A stretch of DNA of 64,000 nucleotides, from the NCBI RefSeq assembly GCF_003853645.1, contig NZ_QTPO01000015.1, positions 62,001 to 126,000 of the forward strand, read 5' to 3'. The stretch is from Burkholderia sp. Bp9143 (GTDB lineage: Bacteria > Pseudomonadota > Gammaproteobacteria > Burkholderiales > Burkholderiaceae). The notes under the pieces are model-generated. The model searched no databases and was not told where the DNA came from. It was given only the letters and a program-made list of their open reading frames with translations. The position numbers and the translations under genes are program-made. This document shows, piece after piece, positions 20,133-30,548 of the stretch. Position 1 is the first letter of the stretch. Each line of letters begins with the position of its first letter.

Positions 20133-20897
20133 TCAGACGCGCGCGGCATCGCGCGTGCCGGCATTGCCCGGCTGGCGATACGCATCGGGATCGATGCGGC
20201 GCATTTCCGCTTCGATCCATGCTTCAACCTGCGAGTTCAATACGTCGGGCGTCTTCCCGTCGACGGGAATCGGCTTGCCGATCGACACGGTGACGACGCC
20301 CGGGAATTTCGTGAACGAATTGCGCGGCCACACACGACCTGCATTGTGCGCGATCGGCACGACCGGCGTGCCGGTTTCGATCGCGAAGCGCGCGCCGCCG
20401 GTCTTGTACTTGCCCTGCTTGCCGACCGGCGTGCGCGTGCCTTCCGGGAACATGATCATCCACGCGCCTTCCGACAGGCGCTTCTTGCCCTGGCGGATCA
20501 CCGACACGAATGCGTTCTTGCCTTCCTTGCGGTTGATGTTGACCATGTGCAGCAGCCCGAGCGCCCAGCCGAAGAACGGCACGTACAGCAGCTCGCGCTT
20601 GAACACGTAGCAGAGCGGCTTCGGCATCAGCGCCGGAAACGCGAGCGTCTCCCACGCGGACTGGTGCTTGGACAGCAGCACGGCCGGACCGTCGGGCAGG
20701 TTTTCCATCCCTTCGATCCGGTAGCGGATGCCGTTCAGCCAGCGCACGACCCACAGCGTCGACTTGCACCAGCCGGCCGCCATCCAGTAGCGCGCGTCGG
20801 GACGCATGAACGGGAACGCGATGAAGCACGCGATGGCGTACGGCACCGTGTACAGGATGAAGTAGATCAGCAGCAGCAGGGAGCGGACGAAGCGCAT
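20133..20897 (-). CDS. plsC: 1-acyl-sn-glycerol-3-phosphate acyltransferase
   Basis: Adds the second acyl chain to lysophosphatidic acid to form phosphatidic acid at the inner membrane. The 254-residue protein has an N-terminal hydrophobic segment (residues 5-30) and the acyltransferase motifs LLSKHQSAWET (residues 75-85) and FPEGTR (150-155). The first motif reads H78-X4-E83, with Glu where the HX4D textbook motif has Asp. The start at 20897 begins just before the membrane helix. It lies 43 nt behind gmhB, the usual arrangement in Burkholderia. Confidence 0.92.
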   Translation of the reverse strand: MRFVRSLLLLIYFILYTVPYAIACFIAFPFMRPDARYWMAAGWCKSTLWVVRWLNGIRYRIEGMENLPDGPAVLLSKHQSAWETLAFPALMPKPLCYVFKRELLYVPFFGWALGLLHMVNINRKEGKNAFVSVIRQGKKRLSEGAWMIMFPEGTRTPVGKQGKYKTGGARFAIETGTPVVPIAHNAGRVWPRNSFTKFPGVVTVSIGKPIPVDGKTPDVLNSQVEAWIEAEMRRIDPDAYRQPGNAGTRDAARV

Positions 20898-20940
20898 CGG
20901 CGTGGGTCTGACAGTAGGGAGGATGCGCGCGGCGGCCGCA

Positions 20941-21504
20941 TCACTCGTGTTCGTGTGAAAGGAAGTCGAGCGCGAACGCGCGCAGGTCGTCATGGACCTT
21001 CGTGCCGTCCGGCAAGTTGCCCGCGGCGAGCGTCTTCTTGCCCTTGCCGGTCAGCACGAGGTGCGGCTGGAAGCCGACCGCGACGCCGGCCTGCAGGTCG
21101 CGCAGCGAATCGCCGACGGCCGGCGTGTGACCGGGATCGATCTCGAAGCGCTCGGCGATCATCTGCATCATGCCGGGTTTCGGCTTGCGGCAGTCGCAGT
21201 GGTCTTCCGACGTATGCGGGCAGAAGAACACCGCGTCGATGCGTGCGCCGACCGCGGCCGCCGCGCGATGCATCTTCAGGTGCATCGCGTTGAGCGTGGC
21301 CATGTCGAACAGCCCGCGACCGATGCCGGACTGGTTGGTCGCGACGACCACGCGATAGCCCGCGTGGTTGAGTCGTGCGATCGCCTCGAGGCTGCCGGGC
21401 AGCGCGATCCACTCGTCGGGCGTCTTGATGAACGCGTCCGAATCGACGTTGATCACGCCGTCCCGGTCGAGGACGACGAGCTTGCGGTTGGCGCTGGTCG
21501 GCAT
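20941..21504 (-). CDS. gmhB: D-glycero-beta-D-manno-heptose-1,7-bisphosphate 7-phosphatase
   Basis: HAD-family phosphatase in the ADP-heptose route for the LPS inner core. The 187 residues begin with the nucleophile motif LVVLDRDGVIN (Asp13 and Asp15), then show the structural zinc motif of GmhB in CPHTSEDHCDCRKPKPGM and the C-terminal VGDSLRDLQAG. It lies 10 nt behind glyS in the same operon. The zinc loop separates it from histidinol phosphatases of the same fold. Confidence 0.95.
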   Translation of the reverse strand: MPTSANRKLVVLDRDGVINVDSDAFIKTPDEWIALPGSLEAIARLNHAGYRVVVATNQSGIGRGLFDMATLNAMHLKMHRAAAAVGARIDAVFFCPHTSEDHCDCRKPKPGMMQMIAERFEIDPGHTPAVGDSLRDLQAGVAVGFQPHLVLTGKGKKTLAAGNLPDGTKVHDDLRAFALDFLSHEHE

Positions 21505-21514
21505 CGTTCGGCCC

Positions 21515-23614
21515 TTATGCGGCGAGCTTCGAGATGTCGGCGACGCAGTTCATCTGCTGATGCAGCGCGGACAGCAGCGCGAGACGGTTCGCGCGCAGCG
21601 CGGGATCCTCGGCATTGACCATCACGTCGTTGAAGAACGTGTCGACCGGCGCGCGCAGCGCGGCGAGCGCCGACAGCGCGCCCGTGTACGCACGTGCCTC
21701 GAGCTGCGACTGCACGTGCGGCGTCACGGCCGCGAGCTGTTCGTGCAGCGCCTTTTCGGCGGCCTCGACGAGCAGCGTCGGCTGCACCGCGCCGTTCGCG
21801 CCGCCTTCCGACTTCTTCAGGATGTTCGAGATCCGCTTGTTCGCGGCCGCGAGCGCTTCGGCTTCCGCGAGGCGCGTGAATTCGCGCACCGCGTCGAGGC
21901 GCGCGACGAGATCGTCGACGCGCGTCGGGTTCAGGCTCAGCACCGCGTCGACTTCGCCGGCCGAGTAGCCGCGTTCGCGCAGGAGGCCGCGCAGGCGGTC
22001 CATGAAGAACGCGAAGATCGCGTCGGTCGATTCGGCGACGCCCGGCACGCCTTCGAAGCGCGCATGGGCCGTGCGCAGCAGCGACATGAGATCGAGCGGC
22101 AGCTGTTTCTCGAGCAGCAGGCGCAGCACGCCGAGCGCGTGACGGCGCAGCGCGAACGGATCCTTCTCGCCGGTCGGCGCGAGGCCGATGCCCCAGATGC
22201 CGACGATCGTCTCGAGCTTGTCGGCGAGCGCGACGGCGGTGGACACCGGCGTGGTCGGCAGCGCGTCGCCGGAGAAGCGCGGCTGGTAGTGCTCGGCGCA
22301 GGCGAGCGCGACGTCGTCGGCTTCGCCGTCGTGGCGCGCGTAGTAGGTGCCCATCGTGCCCTGCAGTTCCGGGAACTCGCCGACCATGTCGGTCAGCAGG
22401 TCGGCCTTCGCGAGGCGCGCGGCACGCTTCGCGTGCGCGGCGTCGGCGCCGATCGCGGGCGCGATCTCGCCGGCCAGCGCCTCGAGGCGCTCGACGCGCG
22501 CGAGCGCCGAACCGAGCTTGTTGTGATACACGACGTTCGCGAGCAGCGGCACGCGGTCGGCGAGCGGCTTCTTCTTGTCCTGCTCGAAGAAGAACTTCGC
22601 GTCGGCGAGGCGCGGGCGCACGACGCGCTCGTTGCCTTCGACGATCTCGTCCGGCGTCTTCGTCTCGATGTTCGACACGATCAGGAAGCGCGAGCGCAGC
22701 TTGCCGCCGATGTCGGTCAGCGCGAAGTACTTCTGGTTCGTCTGCATCGTGAGGATCAGGCATTCCTGCGGAACCTGCAGGAATTCGTCCTCGAAGCGGC
22801 ACGGATAGACGACCGGCCATTCGACCAGCGACGTCACTTCGTCGAGCAGCGATTCGGGCATCACGACCGTGTCGCCGTTCGCGTGTTCGTTCAGCTGCGT
22901 GCGGATCGTTTCGCGGCGATCGGCGAAGTGCGCGATCACGCGGCCCTTGTCGCGCAGCGTGTCGGCATACGCGCGCGCATGCTGGATCGCGACGAGGCCG
23001 TCGGACAGGAAGCGGTGGCCGAGCGTGGTGTCGCCGGCATCGACGCCGAATGCGGTGACGGGCACGATGCGATCGTCGTGCAGCACCGTCAGGCGGTGCA
23101 CCGGGCGCACGAACTTGACGTCGGAGCCGTCCGGGCGCTGGTAGGTCATGAACTTCGGGATCGGCAGCTTCGCGAGCGCTTCGTCGAGCGCGGCCTGCAG
23201 CCCGTCGGCGAGCGTCGCGCCGGCAGCCGAATAGTTGACGAAGAACGCTTCGGCCTTGCCGTCCTGTGCGCGCTCGAGATCGGCGATCGACAGGTTCGGA
23301 TGGCCGAGCGCCGCGAGCTTCTTCGCGAGCGGGGCGGTCGGCTTGCCGTCAGCGTCGAGTGCGACCGACACGGGCAGGACCTTTTCGCGGACCTGCTTTT
23401 CAGGCGCGACGGCGCGCACGTTCTGCACGACGACCGCGAGGCGGCGCGGCGTGGCGTAGCGTTCGAATACGAGTTCGCCTTCGACGAGGTCGCGGGCCGC
23501 GAGGCGTTGCGCGAGACCTTCGGCGAATGCGTCGCCGAGGCGCGCGAGGGCCTTCGGCGGCAGCTCTTCGGTCAGCAGTTCGACGAGCAGGGGGGCGGGA
23601 TGATTGTGCGTCAT
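21515..23614 (-). CDS. glyS: Glycine--tRNA ligase beta subunit
   Basis: Beta chain of the bacterial alpha2-beta2 glycyl-tRNA synthetase; 699 residues with the N-terminal [26 protein letters not shown] typical of GlyS, an HD-like central region (about 330-500) and a C-terminal anticodon-binding/DALR-like helical domain. The start at 23614 (MTHNHPAP) lies 22 nt behind the glyQ stop. The longer in-frame reading upstream is inside glyQ and is rejected. Confidence 0.97.
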   Translation of the reverse strand: MTHNHPAPLLVELLTEELPPKALARLGDAFAEGLAQRLAARDLVEGELVFERYATPRRLAVVVQNVRAVAPEKQVREKVLPVSVALDADGKPTAPLAKKLAALGHPNLSIADLERAQDGKAEAFFVNYSAAGATLADGLQAALDEALAKLPIPKFMTYQRPDGSDVKFVRPVHRLTVLHDDRIVPVTAFGVDAGDTTLGHRFLSDGLVAIQHARAYADTLRDKGRVIAHFADRRETIRTQLNEHANGDTVVMPESLLDEVTSLVEWPVVYPCRFEDEFLQVPQECLILTMQTNQKYFALTDIGGKLRSRFLIVSNIETKTPDEIVEGNERVVRPRLADAKFFFEQDKKKPLADRVPLLANVVYHNKLGSALARVERLEALAGEIAPAIGADAAHAKRAARLAKADLLTDMVGEFPELQGTMGTYYARHDGEADDVALACAEHYQPRFSGDALPTTPVSTAVALADKLETIVGIWGIGLAPTGEKDPFALRRHALGVLRLLLEKQLPLDLMSLLRTAHARFEGVPGVAESTDAIFAFFMDRLRGLLRERGYSAGEVDAVLSLNPTRVDDLVARLDAVREFTRLAEAEALAAANKRISNILKKSEGGANGAVQPTLLVEAAEKALHEQLAAVTPHVQSQLEARAYTGALSALAALRAPVDTFFNDVMVNAEDPALRANRLALLSALHQQMNCVADISKLAA

Positions 23615-23636
23615 GTCTGGAATAAATCTCGTCTCG

Positions 23637-24641
23637 TCAGTCCTGATCGATCTTGCGTTCGACCTTGAGCGGCGGTACCCATGCCGGCTGGGCGGCGTCC
23701 TGGGCGTCGGTGGTGAGGCCCGGCACGCCCGGCGGGTTGCCGAGCATCGGGAAGCCGAGCTTCTCGCGCGAGTCGTAGTAAGCCTGCGCGACGAGACGCG
23801 ACAGCGCGCGGATGCGGCCAATGTACGCCGCACGCTCGGTCACCGAGATCGCGCCGCGCGCGTCGAGCAGGTTGAACGTGTGGCCGGCCTTCAGCACGAG
23901 TTCGTACGCGGGCAGCGCGAGCTGCGCGTCGATCATCTTCTTCGCTTCCGCTTCGTAGCTGTTGAAGAACGTGAACAGCAGGTCGACGTTCGCGTGCTCG
24001 AAGTTGTAGGTCGACTGCTCGACCTCGTTCTGGTGGTAGACGTCGCCGTACGACAGGCGGCGCAGTTCGGGGCCGTTCGGGCCGTGCTCCTCCCACTCGG
24101 TCCATACCAGGTCGTATACGTTCTCGACCTTCTGCAGGTACATCGCGAGGCGCTCGAGGCCGTAGGTGATCTCGCCGAGCACGGGCTTGCATTCGAGGCC
24201 GCCGACTTCCTGGAAATACGTGAACTGCGTGACTTCCATCCCGTTCAGCCACACTTCCCAGCCGAGGCCCCACGCGCCGAGCGTCGGGTTCTCCCAGTCG
24301 TCCTCGACGAAGCGCACGTCGTTCTGCTTCAGGTCGAAGCCGAGCGCTTCCAGCGAGCCGAGGTAGAGGTCGAGGATGTTTTCCGGCGCCGGCTTGAGTA
24401 CGACCTGGTACTGGTAGTAATGCTGCAGGCGGTTCGGGTTCTCGCCGTAGCGGCCGTCCTTCGGGCGGCGCGACGGCTGCACGTAGGCGGCGCGCCACGG
24501 CTCGGGGCCGACCGCGCGCAGGAACGTGTGGACGTGCGACGTGCCCGCGCCGACTTCCATGTCGATGGGCTGGAGCAGAGCGCAACCCTGCTTGTCCCAG
24601 TAGGACTGCAGCGTCAGGATGATTTGCTGAAACGTAAGCAT
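23637..24641 (-). CDS. glyQ: Glycine--tRNA ligase alpha subunit
   Basis: Catalytic class II chain of the tetrameric glycyl-tRNA synthetase. The 334-residue protein starts [20 protein letters not shown] and contains [15 protein letters not shown] and [28 protein letters not shown], which are highly conserved in GlyQ. It heads the minus-strand operon glyQ-glyS-gmhB-plsC-ygjP-like. The family is usually about 300 residues; the extra length is a C-terminal tail ending in KVERKIDQD. Confidence 0.97.
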   Translation of the reverse strand: MLTFQQIILTLQSYWDKQGCALLQPIDMEVGAGTSHVHTFLRAVGPEPWRAAYVQPSRRPKDGRYGENPNRLQHYYQYQVVLKPAPENILDLYLGSLEALGFDLKQNDVRFVEDDWENPTLGAWGLGWEVWLNGMEVTQFTYFQEVGGLECKPVLGEITYGLERLAMYLQKVENVYDLVWTEWEEHGPNGPELRRLSYGDVYHQNEVEQSTYNFEHANVDLLFTFFNSYEAEAKKMIDAQLALPAYELVLKAGHTFNLLDARGAISVTERAAYIGRIRALSRLVAQAYYDSREKLGFPMLGNPPGVPGLTTDAQDAAQPAWVPPLKVERKIDQD

Positions 24642-24975
24642 GAAGAGCCTTCGTGGCGCTGGCGCTCCGTTGCGGGCGGCGCTCCGGGCGGGGCCCGGAG
24701 GGTCGGCTCGCGCGGCGGCGCGGCTTGTTAGTGTGCTGAAACATGCAATTTTACCGGATCGGCGACCGGATGCGGCCGGAACGCGGACGAAGGGGCCGTC
24801 GGCGGTGTTCCGGGCGAGCCGTACGCAGTCTGTGCAAGGGTTGCCGGCGTGCGCGGTGCGCTTGTGCATGCGACGTCGCGATGCGCGTGCCGCGCCGCGT
24901 TGCGCGGGCGTTAAGATGCGCGTATTGCGGCGCGCGCGACGCCTGCCGCGCGACCGATTGCCGACTCCGGACCGC
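24642..24975. other. Divergent intergenic region glyQ / TPR gene
   Basis: No gene or clear hairpin is visible. A short AT-rich island around 24740-24755 contains TAAAAT on the minus strand (24747-24752), a candidate -10 for glyQ, but no good -35 accompanies it. A T-box leader, as seen before some Gram-positive glycyl synthetase genes, is not recognisable. Confidence 0.35.
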
Positions 24976-26613
24976 ATGGACGATTCGAACGACCTCCTCA
25001 TTCCACTGATGCCGCCGCTGCTTGCGATGCTCGGGCAGGCCGCCGACGCGCACGCGCGCGGCGAGCGCGACGCGCATGCGCTCTGGCTCGCCGCCGCCGG
25101 GCATCTGCACGCGGTCGACATGGCCGCGCTCACGCAGCTCACGGCGGCGCTCGTCGCACGGCAGCGCACGGCAGACGCGCTCGCGCTGGCCGAATGCGCG
25201 CTGCGCGTGCATCCGGGCGCCGGTGCCCGTTTCAATCATGGCTACGCGCTGCAGATGCTCGGCCGTCACGCGGACGCCATCGCGCCGTACCGCGCCGCCT
25301 ATGCGCTCGATCCGGGCTGGCCTTCGCTGCGCAACAACCTGGCGATCGCGCTGCGGCTGTCGGGCGGCGACCGCAACGAGGAAATCGCGCTGCTCGGCGC
25401 GGCCGTGGAGGCCGACCCGCACGACGTGCAGGCTTGGATCAACCTGGTCGTCGCGCGGCTCGCGACGCAGGACCTCGACGGCGCGCTCGCGTGTGCTGCG
25501 CGGCTCGCGGAGATCGCGCCCGACAATGCGCTCGCGCTGAACAACATCGCGATGGCGATGAAGGAGGCGCAGCGCTGGGACGATGCCGAGCGCTACGCGG
25601 CGCGCGCATGCGAACTGGCGCCCGACGACGCGTCGTTCCGTTTCAACCTCGCGATCATCCAGCTCGTGCGCGGCAACTACGCGGCCGGCTGGCGCGGCCA
25701 CGAGGCGCGCTGGGACGGCGCCGGCGAGTTGCGCGGCCGCCGGCCGGTGCTGCCCGGCCCGCGCTGGCAGGGCGAGCCGCTCGCGGGCAAGACGTTGCTC
25801 GTCTGGGGCGAGCAGGGGCTCGGCGACGTGCTGCAGTTCACGCGCTTCGTCGCGCCGCTCGCCGAGCGCGTGCACCGCGAGGGCGGCCGGCTCGCGTGGA
25901 ATACGTTTCCGCAGGTGGGCACGCTGATGCAGCGCAGCCTCGGCGCACACGCGGACGCGTTCAGCGCGGGCGGCGGCGTCGACGAACTGCCTGCGTTCGA
26001 CTACGAAGTGCCGCTGATCGGCCTGCCGTTGATGCTCGGGATGGAGACGTCGACGCTCGGCGCGTCGGTGCCGTACCTGCATGCCGACCGCCAAGCGTGC
26101 GACGCATGGCGTGCGCGGCTCGCGGGCGACGGCCGGCTGAAGGTCGGGCTCGTGTGGACGGGCAGCGCGGGGCACCAGCGCAATCCGTTCCGGCGCGTCG
26201 GGCTCGAGCGCTACGCCGAGGCGTTTCGCGGCATCGACGGCGTCGCGTTTTACTCGCTGCAGCCGGGCGCGGACGCGGATGTCGCCGCGGCGCGCGCGGC
26301 CGGTTTCGCGATCGAAGACTTCACCGCCGAACTGAAGCGTTTCGACGATACGGCCGCGTTCATCGGCGCGCTCGATCTGGTGATCACGGTGTGCACGTCG
26401 GTCGCGCACCTGTCGGGCGCGCTCGGCGCACGCACCTGGGTGCTGCTCGACGTGAATCCGCACTGGCCGTGGTTGCTCGAACGCACCGACAGCCCGTGGT
26501 ATCCGACCGCCACGCTGTATCGGCAGCCGACGTTCGGCGCATGGGCGCCGGTGATGGACGCACTGGGGCGGGATCTGCGCGGCCTGGCCGCGGACGCGAA
26601 GCGGTCGGCCTGA
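24976..26613 (+). CDS. TPR protein with C-terminal glycosyltransferase-like domain
   Basis: A 545-residue cytoplasmic protein. The N-terminal half (about residues 30-250) consists of tetratricopeptide repeats with recurring [37 protein letters not shown] and [20 protein letters not shown] patterns. The C-terminal half (about 270-530) resembles the heptosyltransferase-like domain often found behind TPRs, with [34 protein letters not shown] and the C-terminal [25 protein letters not shown]. Such proteins are often near flagellar or surface-glycan loci, but no such genes are here. ATG at 24976 was used; an in-frame ATG at 24916 is possible. Confidence 0.75.
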   Translation: MDDSNDLLIPLMPPLLAMLGQAADAHARGERDAHALWLAAAGHLHAVDMAALTQLTAALVARQRTADALALAECALRVHPGAGARFNHGYALQMLGRHADAIAPYRAAYALDPGWPSLRNNLAIALRLSGGDRNEEIALLGAAVEADPHDVQAWINLVVARLATQDLDGALACAARLAEIAPDNALALNNIAMAMKEAQRWDDAERYAARACELAPDDASFRFNLAIIQLVRGNYAAGWRGHEARWDGAGELRGRRPVLPGPRWQGEPLAGKTLLVWGEQGLGDVLQFTRFVAPLAERVHREGGRLAWNTFPQVGTLMQRSLGAHADAFSAGGGVDELPAFDYEVPLIGLPLMLGMETSTLGASVPYLHADRQACDAWRARLAGDGRLKVGLVWTGSAGHQRNPFRRVGLERYAEAFRGIDGVAFYSLQPGADADVAAARAAGFAIEDFTAELKRFDDTAAFIGALDLVITVCTSVAHLSGALGARTWVLLDVNPHWPWLLERTDSPWYPTATLYRQPTFGAWAPVMDALGRDLRGLAADAKRSA

Positions 26614-26753
26614 GCGGCTGACCAGCGCGGCGTTGCTTCATGCACGCGGGTGTGTCGCGCGGACGAAGCATCGTGCGGTGAACGCCGGCATGCGGGGAGG
26701 TCCGCGTGCCGGATCCGCGGCCGCCGCGCCGCGCGCGACGGCCGCCCGATGCG

Positions 26754-28445
26754 TCAAGCGTTCCGGTCGTCGCCGGCTTTCGCGCCGTTGCGGCGGCGCA
26801 GCCCCGGCCCGAACGTGAAGCCGAACGCGAGCAGCACCAGCGACACCGCGAGCACGATGTTGTTGCCGCTCGTCACATACGGCGTGAAGCCGCTCGTACC
26901 TTCGATCCGCACGTCGAGCGAGCCGATCGTGAATGGCTTCAGCTGGCCGAGCACGCGGCCGTGCGCGTCGATCGCGGCCGTCATCCCGGTGTTGGTCGAG
27001 CGCAGCATCGGCCGGCCCGTTTCGAGCGCGCGCATCCGTGCGATCTGCAGGTGCTGGTTGAGCGCGATCGTGTCGCCGAACCACGCGAGGTTCGTCACGT
27101 TGACGAGCACGCCGGGCGGCTGCGGGTTGTCGCGGATCGTCGCGGCGATTTCCTCGCCGAACAAGTCCTCGTAGCAGATGTCGGCCATCACCGGCTGGTT
27201 GTGCACGAGGAACGGCTTCTGCACCGGCGCGCCGCGCGCGAAGTCGCCGAGCGGCATCTTCATCAGGTCGACGAACCACCGGAAGCCCCACGGGATGAAT
27301 TCGCCGAAGGGCACGAGATGGTGCTTGTCGTAGTGATAGATGTCGCGCGAATGCGGTGTCACGCCGTACAGGCTGTTCGTGTAGTCGACGTAATGGCCGT
27401 CCGGCGTCACCGATGCGCCGACCGCGCCGAACAGCACGGCCGAACCCGTCGTGTCGCTGAACTTGCGGATCGCGACGGCGAACGGTTCGGGCAGTTCCTG
27501 GATCATCACCGCGATCGCGGTCTCCGGCGTGACGATCAGGTCGGCAGGCTTCTCGACGATCATCTGCGTGTACATCTTGATCGCCGCGTCGATGCCTTCC
27601 TGCTCGAACTTGATGTCCTGCTTCACGTTGCCCTGCAGCAGCCGCACCGTAAGCGGCGCGTTCGCGGGCACGGTCCACGTGGCCTGCGACAGCCCGATGC
27701 CGGCCGCGACGAGCGCGACGGCGATGCCGGCCGGCGCGACGATGCGAACGCGGGCATTGCCGGCGGCACGGCGCTCATCGGCGGGCGACCGGCGCGCGGC
27801 GACGAGTGCCTGCACGACCAGCGCGGCGAACAGCGCGAGCACCCAGGCGATCCCGTACACGCCGACGACCGGCGCGAAGCCCGCGAACGGGCCGTCGACC
27901 TGCGGATAGCCGCTCGCGAGCCACGGAAAGCCGGTGAACACGGTGCCGCGCAGCCATTCGCCGAGCGCCCATGCGCTCGCGAACGCGAACGCGCCGTGCC
28001 AGGTCGGCGAGAACGGCCGCGGATCGGGTGTGCGGCGATGCCACGCATGGCCCGCGCAGAACGACCAGAGCCCCGCCGAGAACGCCGGGTACAGCGACAG
28101 GTACAGCGAGAACAGCACCAGCGCGCCGCCCGCGAGCGGCGCGGCCATCTCGCCGTACACGTGCATGCTGATATAGAGCCACCAGATGCCGCTGATGAAG
28201 TTGCCGAAGCCGAACGCGCCGCCGGTGAGCGCGGCGCCGCGCCAACTCGACGTGCGCGTCAGCTGCGCGAAAAACCAGACGAATACGACGAGCTGCAGCC
28301 AGCCGCCGTGCGGGGTCGGTGCGAAGCTGAGCGTATTGGCCGCGCCGGCGAGCAGCGCGGCCGGATAGTGCCAGCGCGGCAGCGTGCGGCCGGGCGCCGG
28401 CGCGAGAAGACCGCCAGCCGGGCGGGACGGGATCGGATCGTCCAT
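26754..28445 (-). CDS. lnt: Apolipoprotein N-acyltransferase
   Basis: Adds the third acyl chain to the N-terminal cysteine of lipoproteins in the inner membrane. The 563 residues have six to seven N-terminal helices and a nitrilase-type periplasmic domain. The catalytic triad is visible as Glu308 (VTPETAIAV), Lys374 (HYDKHHLVPFGEF) and Cys424 (ADICYEDLFGEE), matching E. coli Glu267/Lys335/Cys387. It is the last gene of the miaB-phoH-ybeY-corC-lnt block, 52 nt behind corC. The start at 28445 was chosen; the longer frame lies within corC. Confidence 0.96.
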   Translation of the reverse strand: MDDPIPSRPAGGLLAPAPGRTLPRWHYPAALLAGAANTLSFAPTPHGGWLQLVVFVWFFAQLTRTSSWRGAALTGGAFGFGNFISGIWWLYISMHVYGEMAAPLAGGALVLFSLYLSLYPAFSAGLWSFCAGHAWHRRTPDPRPFSPTWHGAFAFASAWALGEWLRGTVFTGFPWLASGYPQVDGPFAGFAPVVGVYGIAWVLALFAALVVQALVAARRSPADERRAAGNARVRIVAPAGIAVALVAAGIGLSQATWTVPANAPLTVRLLQGNVKQDIKFEQEGIDAAIKMYTQMIVEKPADLIVTPETAIAVMIQELPEPFAVAIRKFSDTTGSAVLFGAVGASVTPDGHYVDYTNSLYGVTPHSRDIYHYDKHHLVPFGEFIPWGFRWFVDLMKMPLGDFARGAPVQKPFLVHNQPVMADICYEDLFGEEIAATIRDNPQPPGVLVNVTNLAWFGDTIALNQHLQIARMRALETGRPMLRSTNTGMTAAIDAHGRVLGQLKPFTIGSLDVRIEGTSGFTPYVTSGNNIVLAVSLVLLAFGFTFGPGLRRRNGAKAGDDRNA

Positions 28446-28497
28446 GTGAAGCGAAAGGGGGCGAGCGGTTGAAGGAGACGCGGCCGGCGCGAGACGG

Positions 28498-29385
28498 TCA
28501 GTCCTCGTGCGAGGTTTCGGCGCGGCGGCTCGCGAGCGGGTTGCGGCGCACCAGCAGCACGTGGACCTGGCGCGCATCGCCGCGCTGGATCTCGAACACG
28601 AGGTTGCCGAGCTGCAGTTTCTCGCCGCGGTGCGGCACGCGGCCGAAATGATGGGTGATCAGCCCGCCGATCGTGTCGACCTCGTCGTCGGGGAAGTCGG
28701 TGCCGAACGCTTCGTTGAATTGTTCGATCTCGGTGAGCGCGCGCACGCGGAAGCGGCCGTCCGGCCCCGAGATGATGTTGCCGGCTTCCTCGTCGAAGTC
28801 GTATTCGTCCTCGATGTCGCCGACGATCTGTTCGAGCACGTCCTCGATCGTGATCAGGCCCGCGACGCCGCCGTATTCGTCCACGACGATCGCAAGGTGG
28901 TTGCGGTTCACGCGGAAGTCGTGCAGCAGCACGTTCAGGCGCTTCGATTCGGGAATGAACACGGCGGGGCGCAGCATCCCGCGCACGTCGAATTCCTCTT
29001 CGGCATAGAAGCGCAGCAGGTCTTTCGCGAGCAGCACGCCGATCACGTTGTCGCGGTTCTCCTCGTACACGGGGTAGCGCGAGTGCGCCTTCTCGAGGAC
29101 GAACGGGATGAAGTCTTCAGGCTTGTCGGCGATGTTGATCGCGTCCATCTGCGCGCGCGGCACCATGATGTCGCGGGCGCACAGGTCGGACACCTGGAAC
29201 ACGCCTTCGATCATCGACAGCGAGTCGGCGTCGATCAGGTTGCGTTCGTGGGCGTCCTGGAGGATTTCCAGCAGCTCGGTCCGGGATTCCGGCTCGGGCG
29301 AAATGAAGTCGGTCAGGCGCTCGAGGAGCGAGCGCTTTTCTTGCGGTTTGTCGGTGAGCTTACGACTGGGATACGAATCGTTCAT
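28498..29385 (-). CDS. corC: CorC/HlyC-family CBS-domain protein (YbeX)
   Basis: A 295-residue soluble protein with paired CBS domains (about residues 70-195, with DIMVPRAQMDAI and LAIVVDEYGGVAGLITIEDVLEQIVGDIEDE) and a C-terminal transporter-associated CorC_HlyC domain (about 210-290). YbeX/CorC is linked to magnesium/cobalt efflux and, in E. coli, to ribosome metabolism. The position between ybeY and lnt matches E. coli ybeZYX-lnt. The gene is preceded by a 301-nt gap with a 12-mer also found before ybeY. Confidence 0.92.
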   Translation of the reverse strand: MNDSYPSRKLTDKPQEKRSLLERLTDFISPEPESRTELLEILQDAHERNLIDADSLSMIEGVFQVSDLCARDIMVPRAQMDAINIADKPEDFIPFVLEKAHSRYPVYEENRDNVIGVLLAKDLLRFYAEEEFDVRGMLRPAVFIPESKRLNVLLHDFRVNRNHLAIVVDEYGGVAGLITIEDVLEQIVGDIEDEYDFDEEAGNIISGPDGRFRVRALTEIEQFNEAFGTDFPDDEVDTIGGLITHHFGRVPHRGEKLQLGNLVFEIQRGDARQVHVLLVRRNPLASRRAETSHED

Positions 29386-29686
29386 GGTGGTGCGCCCGGG
29401 TCATGCCGGGGCGCGCGGTCACGGAGTAGGCAAGGATACACCAAGGGCATGGCGCGGCCGTGTCACACCGGCCGTCCGGCCGGGGGCAGGCGGCGCGTGC
29501 GAGCCCCGCTCGGGAACGGCCGCGCCGGGCGCGGCGCCGTCCTTCGTATCCATCCTATCTCAGAAAGGGGCGGCGGGGCAGCGGCGGCAAAAACGGGGCG
29601 GAACGGCGACCGGCCGGCCGGTCGCCTGCCAGCGGCATTTCGTCGCGTACAGGCCGCGCCGGTTGGGCGCCCGGAAGCCCGGAAAT
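29386..29686. other. Intergenic region upstream of corC
   Basis: No gene was recognised in these 301 bases. The minus strand carries TTGGTGTATCCT (29433-29444), a 12-mer that is repeated exactly before ybeY at 31363-31374. It may be a promoter element driving corC-lnt separately from the upstream genes. GC-rich stretches with ggccggccgg runs fill the rest. Confidence 0.4.
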
Positions 29687-29836
29687 TCAGAAGCGCATGC
29701 CGGCGGAACAGCCGCCGCCGGCCGCGCCGTTGGTCGCGGCGCCGCCGCAGCCGAACATGCCGCAGCCGGACAGCGCGACGCTCGCGGCGACGAGCAGTGC
29801 GGCCAGCATGGTGCGCGATCTGCGTGACGGGTTCAT
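29687..29836 (-). CDS. Small lipoprotein of unknown function
   Basis: A 49-residue protein with a textbook lipoprotein signal: basic MNPSRRSRT, hydrophobic MLAALLVAASVA, lipobox LSGC (Cys about residue 25). The mature peptide is only about 25 residues, rich in Gly, Ala and Cys (GMFGCGG ... GGGCSAGM), with two further cysteines. Function unknown. It sits between the ChaC-like gene (65 nt upstream) and corC. Very short Cys/Gly-rich lipoproteins are easily missed by gene callers. Confidence 0.65.
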   Translation of the reverse strand: MNPSRRSRTMLAALLVAASVALSGCGMFGCGGAATNGAAGGGCSAGMRF

Positions 29837-29901
29837 GGGCGCGGATTCTCCTTGGAATGCACGGGTGCGGCGGACGGGCTGGTGCAAGCCGGCCGGGGGC
29901 A

Positions 29902-30534
29902 TCACCGGCATCGCGCGAGCAGCCCTTCCAGCGCGCGATCGGGGATGCCGCTCGCGCGCAGCGCGTCCACGGTGCGGCTCACGTAGTCGAGCGTCGTGCC
30001 GTAGCGGCCGGCCGCGCAGCTGAACACTTCCTTGACGACGGGGTCGGTCAGCTTGCCGGTGTAGGTGGGCACGTCGCGGCGCATCACGAATGCCAGCGCG
30101 TTCACGCGTTCGCCGGTCTCGAGCGAGCACGGCAGCCACGCGGGCCGGTACGAGCCCATCGGCATCTCGCGTTTCCACAACGTCTCGAGGTGCGGCTGCG
30201 CGGTCGGGCCCGCGAGCCGGAATGCGATGCCCGAGCACGAGCCGCCGCGATCGAGCGCGAGCACGAGGCCCGGACGTTCGGGCGTGCCGCGGTTCACGCG
30301 CGACCACAGGTAGAGCCCGCGATGGTAGCCGTGCACCTTGCCGCGCACGGCGGCGACGGTCGGCAGCCCGGGGTTCCAGATCAGCGAGCCATAGCCGAAC
30401 AGCCAGAGATCCTGCCGGCCGTCCCAGTCGCGCATCGTGTGCGCGAGCGACGCCGCGAGCTCGTCTTCCGTCAGCAGCCGTCCCTCGCCGATCGACGGCG
30501 GGTAGGCGGGCGGCAGCATCGCGGCTTGGTGCAT
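29902..30534 (-). CDS. ChaC-like gamma-glutamylcyclotransferase
   Basis: A 210-residue protein with the GGCT-fold signature LWLFGYGSLIWNPG, the segment GYHRGLYLWSRVNRGTPERPGLVLALDRGGSCSGIAFRL and the catalytic Glu region MPMGSYRPAWL typical of ChaC. ChaC enzymes cleave glutathione to 5-oxoproline and Cys-Gly. The start at 30534 (MHQAAMLPPAY) lies 14 nt behind ybeY; ATG at 30519 is an alternative. It is inserted between ybeY and corC, where E. coli has no such gene. Confidence 0.9.
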   Translation of the reverse strand: MHQAAMLPPAYPPSIGEGRLLTEDELAASLAHTMRDWDGRQDLWLFGYGSLIWNPGLPTVAAVRGKVHGYHRGLYLWSRVNRGTPERPGLVLALDRGGSCSGIAFRLAGPTAQPHLETLWKREMPMGSYRPAWLPCSLETGERVNALAFVMRRDVPTYTGKLTDPVVKEVFSCAAGRYGTTLDYVSRTVDALRASGIPDRALEGLLARCR

Positions 30535-30548
30535 GGTGCGGACGGCGC

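Noticed and set aside
24642-24975. Possible T-box or other leader RNA before glyQ
   Set aside because: No T-box motif, specifier stem or antiterminator is recognisable, and T-boxes are not expected in beta-proteobacteria.
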